Assembly (NCBI GenBank): GCA_964425195.1
Contig: CAYRLG010000019.1
Coordinates: 17,287 to 81,286 of the forward strand
Direction: 5' to 3'
Source of the DNA: Desulfamplus sp964425195
GTDB taxonomy: Bacteria > Desulfobacterota > Desulfobacteria > Desulfobacterales > Desulfobacteraceae
DNA length: 64,000 bases
Shown piece after piece: positions 18,598 through 27,300 of the stretch. Position 1 is the stretch's first letter. Each line of letters begins with the position of its first letter. The notes under the pieces are model-generated. The model saw only the letters and a list, made by a program, of their open reading frames with translations. It ran no database searches and was not told the origin of the DNA. The position numbers were made by a program, and so were the translations under genes.

Positions 18598-18651
18598 TTT
18601 TAAGCACAATCTATTACATATTAACCGGACCGCTTTTTCGGAGGTGCATCT

Positions 18652-19536
18652 ATGCAGTTTAGAAAAAAGTTTGAAGCTGGTGAATTCGCCTGTCTTGTCC
18701 AGATTGAACCACCAAAAGGGACAGATGTTTCATCAATGGTTAAAAATGCAGTAAACGTCAAGGGGGTTGCAGATGCGTTCCTTGTCCCTGAAATGGGCAA
18801 TGCTGTGATGCGTATGAGTTCTCTTGGAGCTGCGCTTGTATTACAGAAAAAAGGGCTTGATACTGTGGTGCAAGTCAGTTGTAGAGATAGAAATAGGCTT
18901 GCTCTCCAGGGTGATGTTTTGGCTGCCGCAGCATCTGGTATAAATGCCATTATGGCAGTAACAGGTGAAGACCCAAGTTTTGGAGATCACCATACAGCAA
19001 AGGCGGTTTACGATGTTACTCTTGAGGAGTTCCTAAAAGCTCTTAAAGGTATGGAGAGTGGGCGTGATATGGCTGGTGTTGAGCTTACAGGCAGTCCCAA
19101 TTTTTTAAAAGGTTCAACTCTCAACACATGCCTTAGAGGTGCTGATCGTGAAAATGAGTTAGATAAAATGAAGAAAATGGTTGATGCAGGAGTCTCCTTT
19201 TTTGTCACACAGCCTCTTTTTGAGTTCTCTATGACTCAGCCCTTTTTAAAAACCGCTGAAAAAAATGGAGTTAAAATTTTTCCCACTGTTCTTCTTATAA
19301 AATCTCTTGGTATGGCAAGATATATGTCAAGAAATGTAAATCATGTCAACATGCCTTCAACTGTTGTTGATAGGATTGTCAACGCACCTGATAAGATTAG
19401 AGAGTGCACAAAGATGGCAAGAGAGCTGATTCAATTGGTAGAATCTGAAGGGTATGGAGGTGTAAATGTTTCAACTCTTGGATGGGAACATAAACTACCA
19501 GAGATTCTTGGTGTAATGGAGGGTCTTAACGGCTAA
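18652..19536 (+). CDS. metF: Methylenetetrahydrofolate reductase family protein (MetF-like), first copy
   Basis: This 294-residue protein has the MTHFR TIM-barrel pattern: ACLVQIEPPKGTD at the first strand, VQVSCRDRNRLALQGDVLAAAASGI and a flavin/folate-site ITAVTGEDPSFGDH-type segment (IMAVTGEDPSFGDH). It also has FFVTQPLFE and the C-terminal VNVSTLGWEHKLPEIL. MetF reduces 5,10-methylene- to 5-methyl-tetrahydrofolate, the methyl-branch step of the Wood-Ljungdahl pathway. A second, clearly different copy lies at 25464-26432. Whether this copy keeps folate activity or acts as a structural/electron-transfer partner of the Hdr protein is open. It opens the cluster. Confidence 0.82.
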   Translation: MQFRKKFEAGEFACLVQIEPPKGTDVSSMVKNAVNVKGVADAFLVPEMGNAVMRMSSLGAALVLQKKGLDTVVQVSCRDRNRLALQGDVLAAAASGINAIMAVTGEDPSFGDHHTAKAVYDVTLEEFLKALKGMESGRDMAGVELTGSPNFLKGSTLNTCLRGADRENELDKMKKMVDAGVSFFVTQPLFEFSMTQPFLKTAEKNGVKIFPTVLLIKSLGMARYMSRNVNHVNMPSTVVDRIVNAPDKIRECTKMARELIQLVESEGYGGVNVSTLGWEHKLPEILGVMEGLNG

Positions 19537-19596
19537 CTTAACCTTTTTAAATAATACAAACCATACCTTAATATAGAGAGGAATAAACAATAAAAT

Positions 19597-19626
19597 TGTA
19601 TAGACACACAGCCGTGAGTCTATACA
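19597..19626. repeat. Palindromic repeat, copy 1
   Basis: Arms TGTATAGAC (19597-19605) and GTCTATACA (19618-19626) pair perfectly. Inside them CAC (19607-19609) pairs with GTG (19614-19616) across an A-A mismatch, with loop AGCC. It resembles the palindrome at 26532-26569, so it looks like a dispersed REP-like element as well as a possible RNA hairpin in the hdr leader. Confidence 0.7.
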
Positions 19627-19679
19627 TTATAAAAATTTTTTCAACAGATTAGGATAACGATATGGTTAAGGAGAATTAA

Positions 19680-22600
19680 ATGGCTGAAAATGCAACTGTA
19701 AATGATAATCTTGCCGGATCGGTCATGGTTCTTGGCGGTGGTATCGCCGGAATGCAGTCTGCCATTGATCTTGCAAATTCAGGTTATTATGTATATCTCG
19801 TAGAAAAATCCTATGCCATCGGGGGGATGATGGCACAGCTTGATAAGACATTCCCCACAAATGACTGCACAATGTGAGTCATCTCTCCAAAACTGGTCGA
19901 GGTCGGCCGGCATCTTAATATTGAGTTACTAACAAACACAGAACTTATTGCTCTTGATGGCGAAAAGGGTAATTTTACAGCACGTATAAAACAAAAACCA
20001 CGTTTTGTTGATATAGCTAAATGCACAAGCTGCGGTGAGTGTGCCAAAGTTTGTCCTATAAGTTTTCCAAGTGAGCACAATCAGGGACTTGCAATGCGAA
20101 AAGCTGCATTTAAACAGTATGAGCAGGCAATTCCAGGAGCTTACGGCATTTCAAAAAGAACAACTGCCCCATGCAAAGCAACCTGCCCTGCCCATGTAAG
20201 CATTCAGGGATTTATTGCACTTATAAATCAAGGCAAATATAAAGAAGCTCTAAAACTATTTAAAGATGAACACCCATTTCCCGGAGCTTGCGGAAGGGTT
20301 TGTCATCACCCGTGCGAAGGTATCTGCACAAGAGGAGATGTTGAAGAGCCTCTTGCTATCCAATATCTTCACAGATTTTTAGCTGATACTGATTTTGCTT
20401 CAGAATCGCCCTATATTCCTGAAGTTGCAGAAAAGCGAAATGAAAAAGTGGCAATAGTAGGTTCTGGTCCTGCTGGTTTAACTGCTGCATACTATATGGC
20501 AAAAAAAGGCTATGGAGTAACTATCTTTGAGAAATTGCCTGTAAAGGGCGGTATGATGGCAGTAGGTATTCCAGAATATCGTCTGCCTGATAGAGAGCTT
20601 CAAAGAGAGATCAAAGTTATTGAAGCGATGGGAGTTGAAATTAAAACCAATGTGGAGTTTGGAAAAGATATAACTCTTGATTCACTTAAAAATGATGGTT
20701 ACAGCACTCTATTTCTTGCAACCGGACTTCATGGCAGTCGTGGTCTTGGTGTTCAGGGTGAAAATTTGCAAGGAGTTTTAAAAGGGGTCAATTTCTTAAG
20801 AGAGGCGGCTTTACATAACTGCGAAGCAAGAAATGAGAGGGGTGAGCCTCTTACAACAAGCTGTGAGCCACTTTTGGGCAAGGTTATTGTAATTGGCGGT
20901 GGTAATGTTGCTGTTGATGTTGCTTTAACTGCAAGAAGACTTGGCTCAAAAGATGTTACAATGGTCTGCTTAGAAGAGCGGGTCAAAATGCCTGCTTGGG
21001 ATTACGAGGTTGAAGAGGCTCTTGAAGAGAAAGTCAAAATCGTTAATAGCCGCGGTCCTGTAAGGTTTATTGCAAAAGATGGTTCAACTTCAGAGACCAA
21101 CGCTTTTGTAGGTGGTGTAGAATTTAAAAAATGCACATCAGTTTTTGATGAGCAGGGCAGATTCAATCCTCAGTATGACGAGACAGACCTTATAACCATT
21201 GATGCTGATTACGTTATCGTTGCAATTGGTCAGATGGCTGAACTTGAATTTGCAAAATCTCAAGAGATTGCTGTTACTCCAAGAGGCGGTCTGTCTGCTG
21301 ATCCTGTAACTCTTCAAACTCCAATTCCTTGGGTCTTCGCTGGAGGGGATGTCTTTTACGGTCCAAAATCAGTTGTTGATGCTGTTGCCTCTGGTAAACA
21401 GGCAGCAGATAGTATGCACAGATTTATTCAAGGCGAAGATTTAAAATCAGAAGAGATAATTGATAAGCTATCTCTTGCACATAAAAAACAGCTCGATTAT
21501 GAAAAACCTGATATTACAGAAGCATTAAAACAAAAGCCACGCCCAAGAATTAACCCAAGTAAAATAGCAGTTGAAGAGCGTGAAGGCAATTTCTGCGAAG
21601 TTACGTGTGGTCTTCCAGAGGAGGCGATTGTTCAAGAGGCAACAAGATGTCTTGCCTGCGGTATCTGCTCAGAGTGTTATCAGTGCGTTGAAGCGTGTCT
21701 TGCTGGTGCAATTGACCACTGCCAGCAGATTGCTTACAAAGAGCTATCAGTTGGTTCTGTTATCATGGCATCTGGAAGCCGTCCTTTTGATCCGTCAAAA
21801 TTGAGCGATATTTATATGTATAAACGCTCACCCAATGTTATGACAAGCCTTGAATTTGAGCGTATTTTAAGTGCTGGCGGTCCAACAATGGGGCATCTTG
21901 TTCGCCCATCTGATGAAAAAGAGCCAGAAAAGATCGCATGGCTTCAATGTATAGGGTCGCGTGATAACAACAAGTGTGGCAATGGCTACTGTTCATCAGT
22001 CTGCTGTATGTATGCTGTTAAGGATGCTATGATTGCAAAAGAGCATTCTCACCATAATCTTGACTGTGCAATCTTTAATATGGATATGAGAACTTTTGGT
22101 AAAGATTATGAAAAATATTACATCAGAGCAAGAGACGAGCAAAAGGTTAGATTTGTAAAATCTCGAGTTCACTCTGTTGATGAAGATAGAGATACTGGGA
22201 ACCTTATCTTGACTTACGTTGATGAATCTGGAGCTATACAGAAAGAAGACTTTGACATGGTTGTGCTCTCTGTAGGTCTTGTGATCCCAGAAGAAAATCG
22301 AGCCTTGGCTCAAACAATTGGCGTTGAGCTTGACAAGTATGGATTTGCAAAAACATCTACATTTAACCCACTTGAGAGTACAAGACCAGGTGTTTTTGTC
22401 TCAGGTGTTTTTCAAGGTCCAAAAGATATTCCATCATCAGTTACAGAGGCAAGTGGAGCTGCTTGTGCTGCTGGAATTCAATTAATCCAAGCTCGAAATA
22501 GCTGTACAAAGAGTGTTGAGGTGGTTCAAGAGAGAGATGTCACTGGAGAAGAGCCAAGAATCGGGGTCTTCGTCTGCAAATGCGGTATAAACATTGCCGG

Positions 22601-24236
22601 TATTGTTGATGTTGATGCTGTTTCTAAATATGCTGCAACACTACCGGGTGTTGCTTATGTTGGGGAAAATCTCTTTACCTGCTCTCAAGATGCTCAAGAT
22701 AACATGAAGGCAATTATAACCGAGCAAAAACTCAACCGTGTTGTGGTAGCGTCTTGCACTCCTAAGACTCACGAAGCTATCTTTATGGACACTTTAGAGA
22801 AGAGCGGCCTTAATAAATATCTCTTTGAAATGGCAAATATTAGAAATCAAGATTCATGGATGCACTTTCACGAGCCAGCAAAAGCAACTTTAAAGGCAAA
22901 AGATTTGGTCAGAATGGCAGTTGCAAGAGCCGCAACTCTTCAGCCTCTGCACGAGAAGAAGATAACCGTAGTGGTGCGTGCATTGGTTATTGGTGGTGGA
23001 GTTGCTGGTATGACTGCTGCAAAGGGGCTTGCTGATCAAGGCTTTGATGTTGTGCTTGTTGAAAAAGAGGCAACACTTGGAGGACTTGCAAATAGACTCT
23101 ACAAAACAATTGAAGGGGCAAATATCCGTGAGTATGTGAAAAAACTTGCACTTGAGGTTGAGTCACATCCAAAGATTCAAGTTCTTAAGCAGTCGCTGAT
23201 TGTTGATTTTACAGGATACAAAGGCAATTTTACCACAGAGGTTTTGGTAGGTCCTGGTATGTATGAGCGTAAAATTGAACATGGTGTTTTAATTATTGCT
23301 ACTGGTGCAACTGAGTATGAACCTAATGAGAATGAGTATTTTTATAAGAAAAGCAACAAGGTTGTAACTCAGCTTGAACTTGGTAGAAGACTTGAAGAAG
23401 ATGGAGCAGATGATTTAAATCAAGTTGTGATGATTCAATGTGTTGGCTCACGAAACGATAAAAACCCAAATTGCTCAAGAGTCTGCTGTCAAGGAGCTGT
23501 TAAGAATGCTCTGCATATAAAAGAGCTTAATCCTGATGCAGATGTATTTATTCTATACAGAGATATGAGAATGTATGCAATGCTCGAAGAGTACTATACT
23601 GAGGCAAGAAAAAAAGGAATTCTCTTTTTCAGATTTACGCCAGACAATATGCCAGTTGTCGAGAAAAATAGTGATGGTAGTGATACTCTTACCGTTACAT
23701 TCACAGACCATGTTCTTGGTAGAAAAGTTTCTGTTGACGCTGATCTTGTCACATTAAGTGCTGGCGTTCAAGCTGCTGACACTGAGGAGCTTGCAACTAT
23801 TCTTAAGACCGGACGTAACCGTGAAGGCTTCTTTATTGAAGCTCATGTTAAACTAAAACCTGTTGAAGCGGCTACAGAAGGTATTTTCATCTGCGGAACC
23901 GCACATAGCCCAAAACTTATAACAGAGACGATAGTGCAGGCAATGGCTGCTGCATCAAGGGCAACTACCTTCCTTTCGCAAACACAGCTTACACTCTCTG
24001 CTGTTACGGCTGAGGTTAATCAGGAGAATTGTGCATCCTGCCTTATCTGCGTTCGTTCATGTCCATACAATGTACCAAGAATCAATGAAGATGGGGTAAG
24101 TTATATTGACCCAGCTCTCTGTCATGGTTGCGGAGTGTGTGCATCAGAGTGTCCCGCAAAAACCATTAAACTGAACTGGTATGAAGATAATCAATTGCTA
24201 AGTAAAGTAGAAGCCTTGTTAGAGGGGGTAATTTAA
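19680..24236 (+). CDS. Selenocysteine-containing HdrA/GltD/HdrA fusion (HdrL-type)
   Basis: One 1518-residue reading frame includes an in-frame TGA at 19875-19877, read as selenocysteine (Sec66). Order: HdrA FAD start (VMVLGGGIAGMQSA), then PTNDCTM-Sec-VISPKLVEVGRH. A [4Fe-4S] motif (Cys115, 118, 121, 125) follows. An inserted GltD/NfnB-like module (about 140-620) has GSGPAGLTAA near 257 and an NAD(P)-type GGGNVAVDVA near 402. Ferredoxin-like cysteines lie near 652-675 and the HdrA cluster segment CGNGYCSSVCC near 765. A second HdrA module starts near 1101 (VIGGGVAGMTAA), with CSRVCC near 1260 and two C-terminal [4Fe-4S] motifs (1448-1500). HdrA carries the bifurcating flavin in heterodisulfide reductase systems; large fusions with GltD are known from sulfate reducers. 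Here it probably passes electrons between NAD(P)H, ferredoxin, MvhD and MetF. Confidence 0.85.
19893..19910 (+). promoter_or_regulatory. SECIS-like hairpin for the hdrA UGA
   Basis: CTGGTC (19893-19898) pairs with GGCCGG (19905-19910) using two G-U pairs. The six-base loop GAGGTC contains the GGTC typical of bacterial SECIS apical loops. The loop GG begins 24 bases after the UGA, inside the range expected for SelB-dependent recoding. Confidence 0.6.
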
Positions 24237-24237
24237 T

Positions 24238-24759
24238 ATGACAAATGATGTAAAAGCTGAAGCGGTTTCTTCTAAACCGATTGAACCAGTTAATGGCAAT
24301 AATGCTAAGTCAGATGTTGATGCGGTTGATTTTGAGCCTGTAATTCTCGCCTTTTGTTGTAACTACTGAGGATACTCTGCTGCGGACCTGGCAGGTTCCA
24401 TGAGATTAAAATGCCCTGCAAATTTTAGAATTGTTCGTCTTCCATGCACTGGAAAGATCGATGTGATTCATATCTTACGGGCATTTGAAAAAGGGGCAGA
24501 TGGTGTATATGTGGTTGGCTGTATGGAGGGTGATTGTCACTTTAAGACGGGTAATTTTCGTGCAAGAAAGCGTGTACAGCAGGCTGCAAAAATTCTTGAG
24601 CAAATTGGAGTTGGAGGGGAAAGAGTAAAAATGTACAATCTCTCCTCTGGTGAAGGACCGCTTTTTGCCCAATACTCAATTGAGATGGATAAAAAAATAC
24701 GTGAACTTGGACCAAATCCTGTAAAGTTGGCACTTCAGGCTAAAAAACAGGCTGCTTAA
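24238..24759 (+). CDS. mvhD: MvhD-type hydrogenase/Hdr electron-transfer subunit, selenocysteine-containing
   Basis: The gene starts at an ATG one base after the hdrA stop, with AGGGGG upstream, and gives 173 residues if the in-frame TGA at 24367-24369 is read as selenocysteine (Sec44). The motif is ILAFCCNY-Sec-GYSAADLAGS, matching the MvhD pattern CNWC-GYAGADLAG, so Sec replaces the second cluster cysteine. Further family cysteines are in LKCPANFRIVRLPCTGKID and GCMEGDCHFKTGN, with ARKRVQQAAKIL next. MvhD carries a [2Fe-2S] cluster and links hydrogenase or other donors to HdrA. No MvhA/MvhG hydrogenase genes are here, so it probably connects HdrA with MetF/MetV. The 43-residue N-terminal region is unusually long and low in complexity. 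Confidence 0.88.
24384..24399 (+). promoter_or_regulatory. SECIS-like hairpin for the mvhD UGA
   Basis: GGACCT (24384-24389) pairs with AGGT (24393-24396) and CC (24398-24399) around one bulged T, leaving a three-base loop GGC. The loop begins 21 bases after the UGA. Position and bulge fit a bacterial SECIS element, but the stem is short and other foldings are possible. Confidence 0.5.
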
Positions 24760-24798
24760 ATAATTATTTTTCATAAAAAACAATATGAGGTTTTACAG

Positions 24799-25467
24799 AT
24801 GATAATAGCAAGCAAAAAGCCCATTGAAGAGATTATAGAAGAGGTTAAAAATTACAAGCGTCTCTTGATATTAGGATGCAATGAGTGTGTTACAGTGTGC
24901 GAAGCAGGTGGAAAAAAAGAGGTTGAGGTTCTTGCATCTACTTTAAGAATGCACTTTATCAAAGAGGGGAATGAAAAAAAGATTGATGAAAGAACCTTAG
25001 AGCGTCAATGCGACCACGAGTATTTGGAAGAGATTCGTGATATAGTTGATAATTACGATGCAATTTTATCGCTTGCGTGCGGAGTAGGAGTCCAGTTTAC
25101 AGCAGAAAAGTACCATTCAACGCCGCTGCTTCCGGGGGTAAACACCTGTTTTCTTGGAGCAAATGAGCAAAGAGGCTTATGGACAGAGCGATGTCAGGCG
25201 TGCGGTTCGTGCATTCTTGCAAGGACTGCTGGAATATGCCCAATCTCAAGATGTGCAAAGAGAGTTATGAACGGACCTTGCGGAGGTTCAAGTGCTGGAA
25301 AATGCGAAATCAACAAAGAACTTGACTGTGCATGGCAGCTTATTATTGATAGATTAAGAGACTTAGGAAGGTTGGATGATTACGAGATTGTAACACCTAT
25401 CAAAGACTGGTCAACAGAGAGAGCGGGTGGACCAAGAAAGGTTGTAAGGGAGGATGTGCAGGTATGA
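24799..25467 (+). CDS. metV: Methylenetetrahydrofolate reductase zinc/iron-sulfur partner (MetV)
   Basis: This 222-residue protein matches the MTHFR C-terminal domain family (MetV). Cysteine-rich motifs are LGCNECVTVCEAGG near the start, LACGVGVQ in the middle, and ERCQACGSCILARTAGICPISRCAKRVMNG followed by PCGGSSAGKCEI. In acetogens MetV forms a complex with MetF and is needed for its reductase activity; it binds a [4Fe-4S] cluster and zinc. Its stop overlaps the start of the second metF by 4 bases, so the pair is translationally coupled, as in Moorella metVF. It lies 39 bases downstream of mvhD. Confidence 0.88.
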   Translation: MIIASKKPIEEIIEEVKNYKRLLILGCNECVTVCEAGGKKEVEVLASTLRMHFIKEGNEKKIDERTLERQCDHEYLEEIRDIVDNYDAILSLACGVGVQFTAEKYHSTPLLPGVNTCFLGANEQRGLWTERCQACGSCILARTAGICPISRCAKRVMNGPCGGSSAGKCEINKELDCAWQLIIDRLRDLGRLDDYEIVTPIKDWSTERAGGPRKVVREDVQV

Positions 25468-26432
25468 GAGCAAAAAGAACATTAGATGAGTTAAAATCCT
25501 CAGGCGAACTTAAAACAGATAGCAGATTAGAAAAGATATTAAAAATGGGGCATCTTGCCGTAACCTCTGAGTGCGGTCCACCTCGAGGCAGCGACCCGAA
25601 AGCTGTAACAGAAAAAGCAGAGCTTATAAAAAATCATGTAGATGCCATAAATACCACAGATAATCAGACAGCAGTAACAAGAATGTGCTCTCTTGCTGCG
25701 TGTATCCATGTAAAACAGATGGGACTTGAGCCTGTTCTTCAGATGGTTACAAGGGACAGAAACAGAATAGCACTGCAAAGCGATCTTCTTGGAGCCGCAT
25801 CTTTTAATATAAATACAATGCTCTGTTTAAGCGGTGACCACCAGAGTTTTGGAGATTGCAAGCAAGGGCAGAATGTCCATGATTTAGATTCTATGCAGTT
25901 AATTCAGACGGTTAGAAGAATGAGAGATGATGGAAAATTTTTAGGAGGCGATGATATAAAACGTCCACCAAAGATTTTTGTTGGTGCTGCTGCCAACCCG
26001 TTTGCAGACCCGTTTGAAATAAGAGTTCCCCGTCTTGCCAAAAAGGTAGCGTGCGGTGCTGAATTTATCCAGACTCAATGTATCTACAACCTTGATAAGT
26101 TTGAGGAGTGGATGAGAAGAGTAAGAGAGAGAGGCTTGCACGAAAAGGTATTTATAATGGCTGGCATGACTCCGATGAAATCTGCCGGCATGGCAAAATA
26201 TATGAAAAATCGTGTACCCGGAATGGATGTACCTGACGAGCTTATCAAGCGTATCTCAGGAGTTCCAAAGGAGAAACAGCCAGAAGAGGGAATCAACATC
26301 TGTGTTGAGGCGATTCAACGGCTAAAAGAGGTTGAAGGGGTCTCTGGGTTCCATATAATGGCGATTGAGTGGGAAGAAAAAGTCCCTGAGATTGTAGAGA
26401 GAAGCGGGCTTTATCCAAGACCGCAGATTTAA
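25464..26432 (+). CDS. metF: Methylenetetrahydrofolate reductase (MetF), second copy
   Basis: This 322-residue MTHFR-fold protein is coupled to metV through an ATGA overlap. Motifs: VTSECGPPRGSDP (first strand), VLQMVTRDRNRIALQSDLLGAASFNI, LCLSGDHQSFGDC, KIFVGAAANPFADP, FIQTQCIYNLDKF and IMAIEWEEKVPEIV. It probably binds FAD and reduces methylene-tetrahydrofolate with electrons delivered through MetV and MvhD/HdrA. It differs substantially from the first copy at 18652 and has the better claim to being the true partner of MetV because of the overlap. It ends the cluster. Confidence 0.88.
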   Translation: MRAKRTLDELKSSGELKTDSRLEKILKMGHLAVTSECGPPRGSDPKAVTEKAELIKNHVDAINTTDNQTAVTRMCSLAACIHVKQMGLEPVLQMVTRDRNRIALQSDLLGAASFNINTMLCLSGDHQSFGDCKQGQNVHDLDSMQLIQTVRRMRDDGKFLGGDDIKRPPKIFVGAAANPFADPFEIRVPRLAKKVACGAEFIQTQCIYNLDKFEEWMRRVRERGLHEKVFIMAGMTPMKSAGMAKYMKNRVPGMDVPDELIKRISGVPKEKQPEEGINICVEAIQRLKEVEGVSGFHIMAIEWEEKVPEIVERSGLYPRPQI

Positions 26433-26797
26433 TTTATAATATACTTTAATCGCGAATCAATTAGGTAAGCGATAGTTATTTGAGATTTTAAATAGCTTTA
26501 GCACCCTGCCCTCCCCTCTTCTTAATGAACAAAACAGTAGAGACACATGGCTTTGCATCTCTACTGTTTAATATTATATTCCAAATGGAGGCTAACATCC
26601 CTGCCTTTATATTTTTATTCTATTTGTATCCAATATACCCTACCATTTAGCCCGCTTTAAAAAGATGAATATTTCATAAAAATTCCTTTTTATTGACTGT
26701 TCTATATTAATCCGTGTAATCTTTTTCAAAAAAATGAAATGTCAATCAATGGCTCTGATAAATCAAATATCATAACGGTAATCATGGGAAGGTTAAT
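26433..26797. other. Intergenic region between the metF-hdr cluster and the sensor genes
   Basis: These 365 bases hold a palindromic repeat (26532-26569), and a possible sigma-70 promoter with TTGACT (26693-26698) and TAATCT (26717-26722) at 18-base spacing, about 75 bases before the receiver gene. I see no gene or sigma-54 motif. Confidence 0.45.
26532..26569. repeat. Palindromic repeat, copy 2
   Basis: Twelve-base arms, 26532-26543 (ending CAGTAGAGA) and 26558-26569 (starting TCTCTACTG), pair perfectly around a 14-base loop containing CACATGGC. The central 28 bases align without gaps to copy 1 at 19598-19625, with about 20 identical positions. It may also serve as terminator of the metF cluster, although no T run follows. 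Confidence 0.7.
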
Positions 26798-27229
26798 ATG
26801 ATAGATGACCAGAAAAAAGCTCATATTTTAATTGTTGATGATGAAAAGCATATTCAAGAGATGATCTCCCGTAATTTTCGATTTGAAGGTTATAATGTAA
26901 CAACAGCCAGTAATGGAGAAGAGGCTCTTGAAGTTTTAAAAAAACATCGTATTGAAGTTGTTATTTCAGATATCAAAATGCCTGTCATGGATGGTATTGA
27001 GTTACTAAAAAAGATTCGCAAGGATTACCAGATGGTTCAAGTTATCATTATAACCGGATATGTTACTATGACAAGCCTTCTTGATGCCTTTCGTCATGGA
27101 GCATACACCTGTGTTTTTAAGCCTATAAAAGATATGAAAGAGTTAGAAGATGCAGTTAAAAACTGTGTTGATTATCTAAAACATTGGCAAAAAAAACTGT
27201 TAGAACTTCAATCCATGAAAATACAGTGA
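26798..27229 (+). CDS. Single-domain response regulator (CheY-like receiver)
   Basis: This 143-residue receiver domain has the acidic pair in ILIVDDEKHIQEM, the phosphoacceptor Asp58 in VISDIKMPVMDGIELL, the conserved Thr in IIITGYVT and Lys in CVFKPIKDMKEL. There is no output domain, so it must act by protein contact. A C-terminal helix of about 20 residues extends past the receiver. It starts the gene series that continues with a CheA-like kinase, a histidine kinase, an NtrC-type regulator and the Ehr complex, all on the same strand with short gaps. Confidence 0.88.
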   Translation: MIDDQKKAHILIVDDEKHIQEMISRNFRFEGYNVTTASNGEEALEVLKKHRIEVVISDIKMPVMDGIELLKKIRKDYQMVQVIIITGYVTMTSLLDAFRHGAYTCVFKPIKDMKELEDAVKNCVDYLKHWQKKLLELQSMKIQ

Positions 27230-27300
27230 CTCAATACTTAAAATAGAGCTTTATGTAAAAGGTATCTGTAATAAATGTGCTTAAGGCAGGGGTAAAATTT

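Larger units (their letters stand above)
18252..18651. other. Regulatory-looking intergenic region upstream of the metF-hdr cluster
   Basis: These 400 bases carry no gene on either strand. They hold two families of short direct repeats (listed separately), and end with a strong CGGAGGTG ribosome binding site for the first metF. The region is the only long gap before the C1/Hdr genes, so it probably carries their promoter and operator. Confidence 0.55.

Noticed and set aside
18252..18651. Riboswitch upstream of metF
   Set aside because: No SAM, cobalamin or tetrahydrofolate riboswitch core could be recognised. The region is made of T-rich direct repeats without conserved stems.
19680..20094. 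Frameshift or pseudogene explanation for the interrupted hdrA reading frame
   Set aside because: The frame is unchanged on both sides of one TGA, protein similarity runs through it, and the codon sits at the cluster cysteine position. Selenocysteine explains it better than a nonsense mutation.
24400..24759. Short 119-residue MvhD starting at an internal ATG
   Set aside because: It would lose the CNY-Sec cluster motif that is encoded in frame directly upstream.
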